Source: JALORV01 sp035498175
GTDB lineage: Bacteria > Pseudomonadota > Gammaproteobacteria > Burkholderiales > Burkholderiaceae_F
Assembly (NCBI GenBank): GCA_035498175.1
Contig: DATKAJ010000116.1
Location: 1-64,000, forward strand
Direction of reading: 5' to 3'
Length of the DNA stretch: 64,000 nucleotides
Part shown: positions 35,077-44,588 of the stretch, in pieces
Layout of the letters: the number at the start of each line of letters is the position of its first letter
How positions within the stretch are numbered: the stretch's first letter is position 1
The notes under the pieces: generated by a model
Told to the model about the DNA's origin: nothing
Databases searched by the model: none
Seen by the model: only the letters and a program-made list of their open reading frames with translations
Program-made: the position numbers and the translations under genes

Positions 35077-38000
35077 CGTTCGAAGGCAGGCCGGCGCCCT
35101 GCGCGAAGGCATAGCGGTTCTTGCCCTTGAGCTTGGCGTCGTACATCGCGAGGTCGGCGAGCTGCAGCAGCCGCTCGAGGTCACGCCCCTGCTCGGGCGC
35201 CAGCGCGATGCCGATGCTCGCCGAAACGTTCAGCGGCGGCCGGGATCCCGGCTGCGGCACCGGCTGCTCGACTGCCTGCAGCAGGCGCGCGGCGATGCGC
35301 TCGACCTCGGCATTCGAGCCGACGTCCGGCACCAGGACCGCGAATTCGTCGCCGCCGCGGCGCGCCACCGTGTCCTGCGGCCGCATCACGCGCGTCAGGC
35401 GCGCCGCGATCTCGCGCAGCGTCGCATCGCCGACCTCATGTCCATAGCGATCGTTGACCTCCTTGAATCCGTCGAGGTCGATCGCCATGATGGCGCAGCT
35501 GACCTTGCGCAGTTCCGATGTCGCGAGCGCCGCCGCGGCGCGCTCGGCAAGCAGGCGACGGTTGGGGAGTCCCGTGAGGTCGTCGTGCTGCGCCTCGTGC
35601 AGCGCACTTGCCTCGCGCCGCTTGATCGTGTCGATGTCGGCCACCACGAGCACAAACTCGCCTGCGGCGATCGAGCGGGCAGTGACCTGGCACCAGGCCG
35701 CGCCTTCGCCGCGGCCCAGGCGTGCCCCGCGCTGCACCCGCAGTTCGCGGACGACCGCCTGATCGCGGCTGCGCGCCTCGTCGGCCGCCCCGGTGATCTC
35801 GATCCAGTCTTCGCGCTCGAGCAGGCAGTCGGTCAGCGGCGTGCGCGCGAGCTGCTCGGGCGGCAGGCCGGCGAGCCTGAGGAATGCGTCGTTGCAGCGC
35901 AGGACGAGACCCTGCTTCACGACAGCGATCGCCTGACCTGCGGAATCGAGCACGGTGCGCTCGACACGCAGCGCCTCCGAAAGCCGCGTCTCGCGCGACT
36001 TCAGCGCAGTCAGGTCAGCGTTCATGCCGATCGCGCCGGCGAAGCGGCCGCCCGGGTGGCGCAGCGGCACCGCGCTGATCGACACGATCACGCGTCGCCC
36101 TTCCTGTGTCAGGTGGACCGCTTCGAGGTCGCGGATCGGACGGCCCTCGCGCAACGCGTCGAAGGCACGGCGTACGCCCGGCTGCTCGGCGTCGGTCGGC
36201 AGCAGGATGTTGACCGGCTGGCCGAGCAGTTCGCGGGACTCGTAGCCGTAGATGTCACGCGCGGCCCGGCGGCTCGCGAATGTCAGCGTGAAGTTCTCGT
36301 CGCAGGCCCAGATCAAACTCGCCGAAGCCTCGACCAGCGACTTGTACTGCGACTTGCTGCGCTTCAGGCGATCGATCTCGAGCAGTTCGCTGGGCGACGC
36401 GATCGTGTCCATCACCAGGACCGCCTGGAGCTGCTTGCCGATGTAGGGCACGAAATGACTGCGGAGGTTGAGCCGCCCACCCGAGCGGCTCGTGCGCGCG
36501 TTGCGCACGTCATAGCTCGCCTGTCCCGCGAGCGCCTTTTCCAGCGCCGCGCGCACAGTCGCCACCGATTCCGGCTTGAACGCGAAAGCGTGCTGCCATT
36601 CGGGTCGCGTGCGCGCCTCTGCGACCAGTCCCCAGCGCCGCGGTTCGTTGCCGGTCGCATGCACGACGCGACCCGAGGCGTCGACCAGCCAGACGACGAC
36701 CGGCAGGCGCGACAGCAGATCCGTCACCGGCTCGGCGGCAGCGCGCGGCGTCGCGGGCCGCGCCGCTGCGATCGTACCGACCACCGGCGCGCCATCGCCG
36801 GCACCGGGCCGCGCGATGCAGACCACCCGGACCTCACGCAGCATGCCCTGGGCGTCGCGCAGGGTCATCTGCTCATCGAACAGCGCCCCGCTGCGCAGCA
36901 CGTCGCGGAAAATCGCGTGGTAGCGCTCGCGATCGTCGCTCGCGAGCAGATGCGCCAACGGGAACGCTCCGGGATCCGGAGCCGCGGCCACGGCGGTCGG
37001 TGCCGGAAACTCCTGCGGCAGCACCAGCGCACCACGCTCGTCGCGATACCACGGCAACCCTTTGAGGCCACCGACCCACTCGGCGAAGCGGCGCGCGTCG
37101 TCGAGCAGGCGTGCGGGACCAAACGGCTCCTGTGCTGCTCGGGTCAGCGCGATGACCATGATCGACGAGGCGCGACCCGGCTCCATGTAGCGCACGCGTC
37201 CCGACCACGAGGCGCCGTCGAAGGTGCGGTCGGCCGGCCGCATTTCGACGGCGGCGCTCGACTCCGAGCGATGCCGCTCGGGCTGCAGCGCTTCCGGCGG
37301 GTCCGCGATCAGGCACTCCTGCAGCGCCGTGCCGAGGATCGAGCGCTCGCTGCGGCCGATGAATTCGCAGGCGGACCGATTGACTTCAATGATGCGGTTG
37401 TTGCGTGCGACGATCACCGGCGTCGGCATCGCGTGGATGGCGGCCTGCCAGCCGAAGCGTGTCGGATTGCCGATCAGCGTCGATCCGCGGCGGTCGGCCT
37501 GCCGGCTGAGTGGCTGCTGGCGTCCGAGCCACCAGATCGCAAGCAGCCACAGCGGGAACGCAAACGCAAAGCTGCTGAGCGTGCCGCTGGTGCGGAAGGC
37601 CACGACCGCGGAGATCGCCACCCAGGCGGCAATGTAGAACGTCCAGACGCGCGGCCAGCCGCCGAAGGTCAGCGCCGCTAGGATGACCGCGCCGGCCGGG
37701 GCGAACGCGCCTGCGCCGGCGAAGAAGCCCGCAGGGTTTGGCACCAGGGTCAGCAGGCCCGCCCACAGCAGCACGTCGGCAACCGCGCAAGCGAGATACT
37801 GATGCGCACAGCGCTCACTCGTCGGTATCGCGCGGCGCGCATCGCCGTACGTGATCGCGATCAGGTAACGCGCGGCCGAGACGGTCGCAAAGAGCGCGAA
37901 CCAGCCCCAGACGAACGCAGGCGCTCCCTGCGCGGAGGCGCTCGCGACCGCGAGCAGGCCAACCAGAAGCTGCGCCGGCAGCAGGCGACGCTCCACCGCG

Positions 38001-38149
38001 AACGGCACCCGCAGATCGAAGTGCACTTCCTGCGACGGCGCCGAGCCGGCACGCCGCAATGCGCTCAATCCTCGGCTCAAGCCCTTCGTGTTGATCGCTG
38101 ACTCCGCAAACCGCTCAATGTGCCCTGTGGACCGCTGCCGCGCGGTCAT
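35039..38149 (-). CDS. Membrane-anchored multi-PAS diguanylate cyclase
   Basis: 1036-aa signalling protein. An N-terminal membrane block (about five helices within 55-210) is followed by at least four PAS-like segments (about 220-340, 470-580, 605-730 and 740-860) and a GGDEF domain with DDLTGLPNRRLL. The active-site GGDEF (932-936) is intact, and an RxxD inhibitory site (RPQD, 923-926) sits five residues before it. No EAL domain follows. It likely makes c-di-GMP under product inhibition in response to an unknown, possibly redox or ligand, cue. Its C-terminus overlaps the LysR gene by 38 bases tail to tail. Confidence 0.9.
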   Translation of the reverse strand: MTARQRSTGHIERFAESAINTKGLSRGLSALRRAGSAPSQEVHFDLRVPFAVERRLLPAQLLVGLLAVASASAQGAPAFVWGWFALFATVSAARYLIAITYGDARRAIPTSERCAHQYLACAVADVLLWAGLLTLVPNPAGFFAGAGAFAPAGAVILAALTFGGWPRVWTFYIAAWVAISAVVAFRTSGTLSSFAFAFPLWLLAIWWLGRQQPLSRQADRRGSTLIGNPTRFGWQAAIHAMPTPVIVARNNRIIEVNRSACEFIGRSERSILGTALQECLIADPPEALQPERHRSESSAAVEMRPADRTFDGASWSGRVRYMEPGRASSIMVIALTRAAQEPFGPARLLDDARRFAEWVGGLKGLPWYRDERGALVLPQEFPAPTAVAAAPDPGAFPLAHLLASDDRERYHAIFRDVLRSGALFDEQMTLRDAQGMLREVRVVCIARPGAGDGAPVVGTIAAARPATPRAAAEPVTDLLSRLPVVVWLVDASGRVVHATGNEPRRWGLVAEARTRPEWQHAFAFKPESVATVRAALEKALAGQASYDVRNARTSRSGGRLNLRSHFVPYIGKQLQAVLVMDTIASPSELLEIDRLKRSKSQYKSLVEASASLIWACDENFTLTFASRRAARDIYGYESRELLGQPVNILLPTDAEQPGVRRAFDALREGRPIRDLEAVHLTQEGRRVIVSISAVPLRHPGGRFAGAIGMNADLTALKSRETRLSEALRVERTVLDSAGQAIAVVKQGLVLRCNDAFLRLAGLPPEQLARTPLTDCLLEREDWIEITGAADEARSRDQAVVRELRVQRGARLGRGEGAAWCQVTARSIAAGEFVLVVADIDTIKRREASALHEAQHDDLTGLPNRRLLAERAAAALATSELRKVSCAIMAIDLDGFKEVNDRYGHEVGDATLREIAARLTRVMRPQDTVARRGGDEFAVLVPDVGSNAEVERIAARLLQAVEQPVPQPGSRPPLNVSASIGIALAPEQGRDLERLLQLADLAMYDAKLKGKNRYAFAQGAGLPSNVTPLVPRASRTS

Positions 38150-38256
38150 GCTAGCGGGCGCGCCAAAGCCGCGGCAATTGCCGGCAGTCGGCGGGCGCTA
38201 GGTTAATCCGAACGGATGACTTTGGGCGCCCGGCCGGGCGACCAAAGAGGCGGCGA

Positions 38257-40542
38257 TCAGGCGCCCGGCGCGACCGGGCTTCGAACGACCTCGCCGGCGA
38301 GCTGGTAGCGGTTCTTGCCGCCGGCCTTGGCCGCGTACATGGCGTCGTCGGCGGCGGCGAGCAGCGTCTCGAAATCGTGACCGTCGCTCGGAAAGAGTGC
38401 GACGCCCACGCTGGCGTGCAGCCGCAGCGAACGGCCCAGGTTCTCGACGTTCTCGCTCGCGGCGGCGATGAGCTTTTCCGCAAGCACCATCGCGATCGAC
38501 GGCTGTTCGATTTCGGGCAGCAGCACGACGAACTCGTCGCCGCCCGTACGTGCCACCACGTCGTAGTCGCGCAACACGCCCGACAGGCGCAGCGCGACGC
38601 GCTTGAGCAGGCTGTCGCCGTATGAATGCCCAAACAGGTCGTTGATCTCCTTGAAGCCGTCGAGATCGAGCACCAGCACCGCCGCCAGCCGCCGCTTCTG
38701 CATTGCGACCGACAGCAGGCGCCGCGCGTGCTCGCCCAGCTGGCGCCGGTTCGGGAGCCCCGTGAGCTCGTCGTGGTTGGCCTGATGCCAGGCGAGTTCT
38801 TCGCGCCGCTTCAGCGAGGTGATGTCGGTCAGCACGAGGACGTTGGCGAAATCGCCGATGCGGCGCGATGTCAGCTGACACCAGACGCTGCGGCCGTCGT
38901 GCGCACGCAGCATGACCTCGTGGATCGCGGCCTCGCCACGGATCGATGCCGCACGCGTCGCCTGATCGATCGTTTCCCAATCGGTCCGGGTCGCAAGGAT
39001 CTCCTCGACCGGCTGCCCGACCAGCGCTTCGCGCGTCAGTCCGAGCATCCGCGCCAGCGCCCGGTTCGGGCCTTCGATGCGTCCGTTGCGGACGAAGACA
39101 ATCCCCTCGCCGGCGGCATCGAACACGGCCTGCTGATTGCGCATCGCGACGTTGAGTTCGCGCTCGCGCTGCTTCAGCGCCGTGATGTCCGCGCAGACAC
39201 CGGTCACCGATTCGACCTGCCCGGCTTCGTTCAGCATCGGCAGCGCGCTGACGCTGACGTGCAAGGCTTCGCCGCGGCGATCGCGCAGCACGGCTTCCAT
39301 CTCGAACACCGGCCGGCCGTGCATCACCGGCGAGAACCGTCGCAGGAACTCGCGCCGCGTGAACCCCGGCCCGTTGAAGTCGGCAATGTGCCGTCCCAGC
39401 ATCTCGCGCGGTTCGAGGCCGAACAGGTGACGGCACGCGCGTTCGGAGACGAAGGTCAGTCGCCCGCGGTCGTCGCAGACCCAGATCAGCGACGGGGACG
39501 CTTCGACCAGTGCGCGATAGCGCCGTTCACTGTCGGCGAGTTTCTGCTGCGCGAGCCGATGCTCGCTGGTGTCGACGATCGAGAGCACGAGCCGCGTCGG
39601 CTTCCCATCAGTGCCTCGCACCGTTTCGCCCCGCAGCGTGACCCAGACGTAGTCACCGTCGGCGCGTCGCAGCCGGCACTCCTCGCGCAGCGGCACACCG
39701 GATTCGGTGTGGCGGCGCCGGGCCGCAACCACGCGGGCACGGTCTTCCGGGTGCAGCGCATCGGCGAAGCGGTACTCCTTCAGGAACGTCTCGCGATCGT
39801 CGTAGCCCAGGATGCCGAAGAAGCGTGCAGAGAAGAAGCGCTCGCCGTTGAGCAGGTTGGTGTCGGCGATGCCGGCGTCGATGGCGTCGAGTGCAAGTCG
39901 GAGCTGCTCGCGGCTGCGGTTCAGGTCAGCATTGGCCTGCTCCTGTGCGCGCGCCGCCAGATCGGCGCGATGGCGCAGTGAAAGATTGCTGGACAGCGCC
40001 CTCTTGAGCCACTGTGCGCTCAGCGCGCCGCCCGCCATGATCATCATCCACGTCAGCAGCACCAGGTCGTTCAGCGGCAGCTCGCGCGACATCAGCGCCA
40101 TGAGCTGAGCGAACGCGACGGGAATCGTGAAGGCCACCCACGGCAGCCCCGCGGGGGCAAAGGGCAACAGCACACCGAGCACGATCAGAACCGTCAGGCC
40201 CAGCTGGAACAGCAGCCCGACTTCGGTCGTGGCCGGCAGCAGCACCAGCAGCATTGCCCAGACCACGCCCTCGAACGCAGCAACTGCGGCGTAACCGTCG
40301 GGGCGCGGTAGCGCCGGTCGATGCTGCGACGATAGCTTGTTCAGCATCCACTGGCAGTAGAGCGCTCGTGCAACCACGGCTGCGGCCAGCGTTGACCACC
40401 ACACCGCCGCGAGCGGCACGCGGTCTTCGCGCCAAAGCAGCAGCACGGCCAGCACGCCGAACGCGAGGCTGGCATACCAGGTGTTGCGGCCGAGCCGGAT
40501 CGCGACCTTGAAGAGCTCGATGTTGACGGCGGGTCGGGGCAC
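38257..40542 (-). CDS. Membrane-anchored PAS-GGDEF diguanylate cyclase
   Basis: 761-aa paralogue of the neighbouring cyclase. The N-terminal membrane region (about 25-185, six or so helices) resembles MASE-type sensors. Three PAS domains follow (about 215-335 with the PAC-like FRADALHPEDR region, 340-460 and 470-585). The GGDEF domain has DELTGLPNRRQL, GGDEF at 667-671 and an RxxD site (RDYD, 658-661). Probably an active, feedback-inhibited diguanylate cyclase. It lies upstream of the other cyclase on the same strand with a 107-bp gap; duplication followed by divergence is inferred from the similar PAS-GGDEF halves. Confidence 0.9.
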   Translation of the reverse strand: MPRPAVNIELFKVAIRLGRNTWYASLAFGVLAVLLLWREDRVPLAAVWWSTLAAAVVARALYCQWMLNKLSSQHRPALPRPDGYAAVAAFEGVVWAMLLVLLPATTEVGLLFQLGLTVLIVLGVLLPFAPAGLPWVAFTIPVAFAQLMALMSRELPLNDLVLLTWMMIMAGGALSAQWLKRALSSNLSLRHRADLAARAQEQANADLNRSREQLRLALDAIDAGIADTNLLNGERFFSARFFGILGYDDRETFLKEYRFADALHPEDRARVVAARRRHTESGVPLREECRLRRADGDYVWVTLRGETVRGTDGKPTRLVLSIVDTSEHRLAQQKLADSERRYRALVEASPSLIWVCDDRGRLTFVSERACRHLFGLEPREMLGRHIADFNGPGFTRREFLRRFSPVMHGRPVFEMEAVLRDRRGEALHVSVSALPMLNEAGQVESVTGVCADITALKQRERELNVAMRNQQAVFDAAGEGIVFVRNGRIEGPNRALARMLGLTREALVGQPVEEILATRTDWETIDQATRAASIRGEAAIHEVMLRAHDGRSVWCQLTSRRIGDFANVLVLTDITSLKRREELAWHQANHDELTGLPNRRQLGEHARRLLSVAMQKRRLAAVLVLDLDGFKEINDLFGHSYGDSLLKRVALRLSGVLRDYDVVARTGGDEFVVLLPEIEQPSIAMVLAEKLIAAASENVENLGRSLRLHASVGVALFPSDGHDFETLLAAADDAMYAAKAGGKNRYQLAGEVVRSPVAPGA

Positions 40543-40654
40543 GGAAGTGAGTTGCTATCGAAGAAGATCGCGCAATGCGGGTCATCGGATAATCGCCGAA
40601 ACAACGCCGTGCCGAGGCGAGAGTTGGACGGCGCTTCCTGCGGTAATTCGGCCG

Positions 40655-41563
40655 ATGTCGACCTCAAGTGTCCATTCCCGCTCCCGAGCGGAAACCTACC
40701 GGGGGCGTTTCGCCCCATCGCCGACCGGCCCGCTGCACGCCGGCTCGCTGGTCGCCGCGCTCGCCAGCTGGCTCGATGCGCGCGCACATGGCGGAGTCTG
40801 GCTCGTGCGCATCGAGGATCTCGATCCACCGCGCGAAGTCGCCGGCGCAGCGGGCGACATGCTCGCGACGCTCGCCGAATTCGGCATGGAATCGGACGAA
40901 CCCGTGCTTTTCCAGAGCGAACGAGGCGCGCACTACCAGGCGGCGTTTGATCGACTCAGCGAAGCACGGCGCATCTACGCGTGCGCGTGTTCGCGCAGCG
41001 ACGTGGACCTTGCGATCGCGGCCGGCGCCACTGCGCGCGGGGTCTATCCAGGCACCTGCCGCAACGGCACCGCCGGGCGCGCGCCGCGTGCATGGCGCTT
41101 CCGCGTTCCTGCCGAGCCGGTCGAATTCGTCGATCGATCGGCCGGCCGGATCCGCGAATCGCTCGAGCAGACGACCGGCGATTTCATCGTACGGCGTGCC
41201 GACGGCCTGTGGGCCTACCAGCTCGCAGTCGTCGTCGACGACGCTGCGCAACGCATCACCGACGTCGTTCGCGGCGCGGACCTGCTCGACAACACGGCGC
41301 GGCAGATCGCTTTGCAGCGGACGCTGTCACTTCCGACACCGCGGTACCTGCACGTCGCCGTCGTCGTCAACGATCGGGGTGAGAAGCTTTCCAAGCAGAC
41401 GGGCGCGCGAGCACTCGATCGCGCCGATCCCTGCGCCGAACTCGAACGCGCGGCAACCCACCTCGGACTCCCGCTCCTCGGAGCGCGCGATGTCGACGCC
41501 TTCTTGGACGCGGCAACTCGCGCCTGGGGCGAACACCTGGAGGCGCTCGAGAAACCGGCCTAG
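40655..41563 (+). CDS. gluQ: Glutamyl-Q tRNA(Asp) synthetase
   Basis: Glutamylates queuosine in tRNA-Asp; a truncated glutamyl-tRNA synthetase without anticodon-binding domain. The 302 aa contain the class I HIGH-like FAPSPTGPLHAGSLVAAL, IEDLDPPRE, zinc-ligand-like cysteines (YACACSR and YPGTCR) and the KMSKS-like EKLSKQTGA. The start at 40655 precedes the conserved YRGRFAPSPTG by 20 residues; a longer frame from 40481 overlaps the divergent GGDEF gene. The stops of gluQ and the M20 gene share the palindrome CTAG. Confidence 0.94.
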   Translation: MSTSSVHSRSRAETYRGRFAPSPTGPLHAGSLVAALASWLDARAHGGVWLVRIEDLDPPREVAGAAGDMLATLAEFGMESDEPVLFQSERGAHYQAAFDRLSEARRIYACACSRSDVDLAIAAGATARGVYPGTCRNGTAGRAPRAWRFRVPAEPVEFVDRSAGRIRESLEQTTGDFIVRRADGLWAYQLAVVVDDAAQRITDVVRGADLLDNTARQIALQRTLSLPTPRYLHVAVVVNDRGEKLSKQTGARALDRADPCAELERAATHLGLPLLGARDVDAFLDAATRAWGEHLEALEKPA

Positions 41564-42996
41564 CGCACCGAGGTGACCACGGTCGCCACCGCAGCCGTCA
41601 GCTGCTTCGCATACGCAATGTGCAGGAACTCGTTCGGACCATGCGCGTTCGAGTGCGGTCCGAGCACGCCCGTGATCAGGAACTGCGCCTGCGGAAAGCG
41701 CTCGCCGAGCATGTTCATGAACGGGATCGTGCCGCCCTCGCCGATCCACGCCGCGTCCTTGCCGTAGACCTGGCGCGATGCATCGTCGAGCGCCTGCCTC
41801 AGCCACGGCGCCGTCGGCGGTGCGTTCCAGCCGATCGCGCCCCAGTCCGCCTCGAAGGTGACGCGCGCGTCGTACGGCGGATCACGCGTCAACGCCTTGC
41901 GCAGCGCCTGCGTCGCCCGTTCGCCGTCGACCGTCGGCGGGATGCGCATGCTGAGCTTGAGCGTCGTCTTCGGCCGCAGGACATTGCCGGCCGAATCGAT
42001 CGAAGGGAATCCCGCTGCGCCGGTGACGGCGAGCGCCGGGCGCCATGTGCGGTTCAGGATGCCCTCGACCGGATCGGTCGTCACCGGCATCGCGTGCGCG
42101 CGACCGGAGCCGTGATCGCAGCTGACCCACGGGAATTCAGTCCACACCGTGTCACCGAGGATCACTCCCGCGTCGCGCGCCTGCTGCACGCGCTCCGCCG
42201 GAATGTCGGCGTGCAGTTCGGGAAGCAGCACGCGGCCGTTGGCGGGATCGTCGAGCCGGTTCAGCAACTGCCGCGCGATGCGGAACGACGACGGCACGAT
42301 GCCGCTCGCGTGCCCCGAATGCACACCCTCGGAAAGGATCTCGACGGTGAGCGTGCCGCCGACCAGCCCGCGCAGCGAGGTTGTCACCCACAACTGCTCA
42401 TAGTTGCGGCAGCCCGAATCGAGTCCCACCACCAGCTGCACGTCGCCGAAGCGAGGCGTCAGCAGTTCGAGATACGCGGGCAGATCGGGGCTGCCGCTTT
42501 CCTCGCAGGTCTCGATGATGCCGACGCAGCGCGGCCTTGCAGCACCCTGCGCATCGATCGCCGCGATCGTCGTGAGCGCGGCATAGATCGCGTAGCCGTC
42601 GTCGGCGCTGCCGCGACCATACAGGCGACCATCCCCGATCACCGGCTTCCAGGGACCGAGGTCCTCGCGCCAACCGACCATCTCGGGCTGCTTGTCGAGG
42701 TGACCATAGAACAGCACCGTGCGGTCGTTGCCGCGCCCTCCGGTCGCCGGCACATCAAACAAAAGGCAGGGGGTGCGCCCATCGATCGCAACGATCTCGA
42801 TCGTGATGCCGGCGATGTTCTGCGCGCGGCACCAAGCTTCGGCGTCCCTGACGACCGAGGCGAGGTAACCATGCGCCGCCCAGCTGGCATCGAACGCGGG
42901 CGACTTGGCCGGAACGCGGACGTAGTCGACCAGCCGAGGCACCAGATCGTCATCCCACTTGCGCGAGACGAAGTGACGCAGGTCGGCGAGATTCAT
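41560..42996 (-). CDS. M20-family metallopeptidase/deacylase
   Basis: 478-aa dinuclear zinc hydrolase of the M20 dipeptidase/ArgE-like group. Metal-binding and catalytic regions are FYGHLDKQPE near 93, GRGSADDGYAIYAAL near 127 and ETCEESGSPDL near 163. A dimerisation domain follows in the middle and the C-terminus has EGGTIPFMNML and NAHGPNEFLHI. The substrate, probably a dipeptide or N-acyl amino acid, is unknown. No signal peptide is seen. Confidence 0.9.
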   Translation of the reverse strand: MNLADLRHFVSRKWDDDLVPRLVDYVRVPAKSPAFDASWAAHGYLASVVRDAEAWCRAQNIAGITIEIVAIDGRTPCLLFDVPATGGRGNDRTVLFYGHLDKQPEMVGWREDLGPWKPVIGDGRLYGRGSADDGYAIYAALTTIAAIDAQGAARPRCVGIIETCEESGSPDLPAYLELLTPRFGDVQLVVGLDSGCRNYEQLWVTTSLRGLVGGTLTVEILSEGVHSGHASGIVPSSFRIARQLLNRLDDPANGRVLLPELHADIPAERVQQARDAGVILGDTVWTEFPWVSCDHGSGRAHAMPVTTDPVEGILNRTWRPALAVTGAAGFPSIDSAGNVLRPKTTLKLSMRIPPTVDGERATQALRKALTRDPPYDARVTFEADWGAIGWNAPPTAPWLRQALDDASRQVYGKDAAWIGEGGTIPFMNMLGERFPQAQFLITGVLGPHSNAHGPNEFLHIAYAKQLTAAVATVVTSVR

Positions 42997-43054
42997 TGCG
43001 GCTCCTGAGGTGCGACGTGGAGGAGGCGTCAGTTTATCGAGGCCTAAAAGCGAA

Positions 43055-43076
43055 GACGGCCGCCGCAGCGGCCGTC
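43055..43076 (-). terminator. Hairpin terminator of the cytochrome cluster
   Basis: Perfect 9-bp stem GACGGCCGC with loop and GCGGCCGTC, 26 bases beyond the stop of the octahaem cytochrome. On the minus strand it is followed by TTCGCTTTTAG, a weak T-tract, so it probably ends the cluster transcript. Confidence 0.6.
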
Positions 43077-43101
43077 AGCTCACGCGAGCCCGTGATCGGC
43101 G

Positions 43102-44511
43102 CTACTTCTTTGCCGATTTCGCCTCGCCGCTGGACGGGGCGGCAGCCTTCGTGGCGCCGGCGGGCGGTGTCCACTCGACGTTGAGGTTGATCGCCGGCCA
43201 TTCGCGCCCATGGCACGCCGGATTGGCGCAGAAGTTTCCGCCCTCGCGTCCGAACTCGAGCTTGCCATGGCACATCGCGCACGAGTCGTCGAGGCTAAGA
43301 CGGTGCTCGCGCATCCAGTTCGGTGCGCTGTGACTCTCGGGCGGGGTGACACCTTCGACGATCGTCGAGGCCACGCTGCCCTTGCCGCTTTCGAGCTTCG
43401 CCTGTGGCAGGTTGTGGCACAGCGTGCACTGCAGGCGGATCGCCTCGCCCTTCTCGTTGAAGTGCTTGCCGTCGTGGCAGCGGAAGCACCCGGACGAATC
43501 GGCGTGCTGGGCGTGATTCGGAAATGTCTTCCACGAAAAGCCCTTCGCCTCGAAGGTCGCGTTGACGAGGATGGCCTTCATTTCCTTCTGGAACTGCAGG
43601 TCCTTGTCCCTCATCTTGGCGTCGACCGGATGCTGGGCTGCGTTGTCGGCGATCAGCTTGTCGATCGCCGCCGTGCGCTCGGCCAGCGGGCCGGAGATCT
43701 TGTACGCGGCATCGACCAGCGACATCGCGCGCGCCTTCACCGCGGGCAGGTCGCGGCTGATACGGTCCGCCGCGATCGCTGCATCCACGGCGTAGGCCGG
43801 ATTCGGGAATGGATGGCCGACGGAGTTGTGGCAGTTGTAACACTCCATGCGGCGCGGCTCGAGCTTCGCAATCTCCGCGGAGGACAGCCTCGACTCGGCG
43901 TCGAGATACACCGCCTTGCTGCCATCGCGCCGGATCACCTGGATCCAGGGAATCGACTCACCCTGCACGTCCGGGCTCTTGAACTCGACATCGTTGGCGA
44001 TGTGCCAGTGGATGCCGGTGACCTTCCACGGGATCGCGCGCTCGACGTCGGCCGTCGTGTGCAGCAGCAGGCGGTACTCGACCTCGCTGCTCTTCGGGTC
44101 GGTGCCATAGCGCTTGTTGACGGCCACGCTGTCGTGGTGCTCGGTCTGCGGCCAGTGGCAGCTCTCGCAGGCCTCGCGCGCCGGCCGCAGGCCGGAGGCG
44201 TGGATCGGCCGCTCGTAGCCGACGATCATGCCCCACAGCTCCTTGATGTGCTCCGGCTTCATCGCGATCAGCTTCAGCGTCGAGTTGCGGCCCATGTGGC
44301 ACTCGACGCAATGAACGCGGGCGTGCGCGCTGTCGTTGTGGGCGCGGCTCTCCTCGGGATGCACCGAATGGCACATCACCGCGCAGAACTCGTCGCTGTT
44401 CGTGTACTCCCAGCCGGCGATGCCAGCGGCGCCGACCAGCGCGAGTCCGATGCCGACCGCCACCAGCGTGCCGATCGCGCCGAACATGGACTTGCGTCCA
44501 AAGTGCTTCAT
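43102..44511 (-). CDS. Membrane-anchored multihaem cytochrome c (up to 8 haems)
   Basis: 469-aa cytochrome with an uncleaved N-terminal anchor (about 10-33), NapC/NirT-like in layout. Six canonical CXXCH motifs are at 68, 115, 224, 342, 362 and 411. Two more are unusual: CAVMCH at 43-48 has three residues between the cysteines and CANPACH at 428-434 has four. If both bind haem the total is eight. The N-terminal placement suggests quinol-side electron transfer. The C-terminus is Lys/Ala-rich. It is third in an operon-like set after the 11-haem cytochrome and the cytochrome b; a hairpin lies in the 77-bp gap. Terminal acceptor unknown. Confidence 0.85.
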   Translation of the reverse strand: MKHFGRKSMFGAIGTLVAVGIGLALVGAAGIAGWEYTNSDEFCAVMCHSVHPEESRAHNDSAHARVHCVECHMGRNSTLKLIAMKPEHIKELWGMIVGYERPIHASGLRPAREACESCHWPQTEHHDSVAVNKRYGTDPKSSEVEYRLLLHTTADVERAIPWKVTGIHWHIANDVEFKSPDVQGESIPWIQVIRRDGSKAVYLDAESRLSSAEIAKLEPRRMECYNCHNSVGHPFPNPAYAVDAAIAADRISRDLPAVKARAMSLVDAAYKISGPLAERTAAIDKLIADNAAQHPVDAKMRDKDLQFQKEMKAILVNATFEAKGFSWKTFPNHAQHADSSGCFRCHDGKHFNEKGEAIRLQCTLCHNLPQAKLESGKGSVASTIVEGVTPPESHSAPNWMREHRLSLDDSCAMCHGKLEFGREGGNFCANPACHGREWPAINLNVEWTPPAGATKAAAPSSGEAKSAKK

Positions 44512-44535
44512 CCGACTTCTCCCCGGTTATGCGAA

Positions 44536-44562
44536 GGGCTCCGAGCCTCAGGCTCGGAGCCC
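44536..44562. other. Perfect inverted repeat between cytochrome b and c genes
   Basis: A 12-bp perfect stem, GGGCTCCGAGCC and GGCTCGGAGCCC, with a TCA loop. On the coding (minus) strand no T-run follows, so it may stabilise or partly attenuate the transcript between the two genes. On the plus strand GTTGTTCTTCTT follows. Confidence 0.6.
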
Positions 44563-44588
44563 GTTGTTCTTCTTGCCTGAATGCTACT

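Noticed and set aside
35438..37681. A 747-codon plus-strand open frame
   Set aside because: Antisense to the large PAS-GGDEF gene, Arg/Ala/Asp-rich, no domain recognised.
41620..43008. A 462-codon plus-strand open frame
   Set aside because: Antisense to the M20 peptidase, which has all family motifs.
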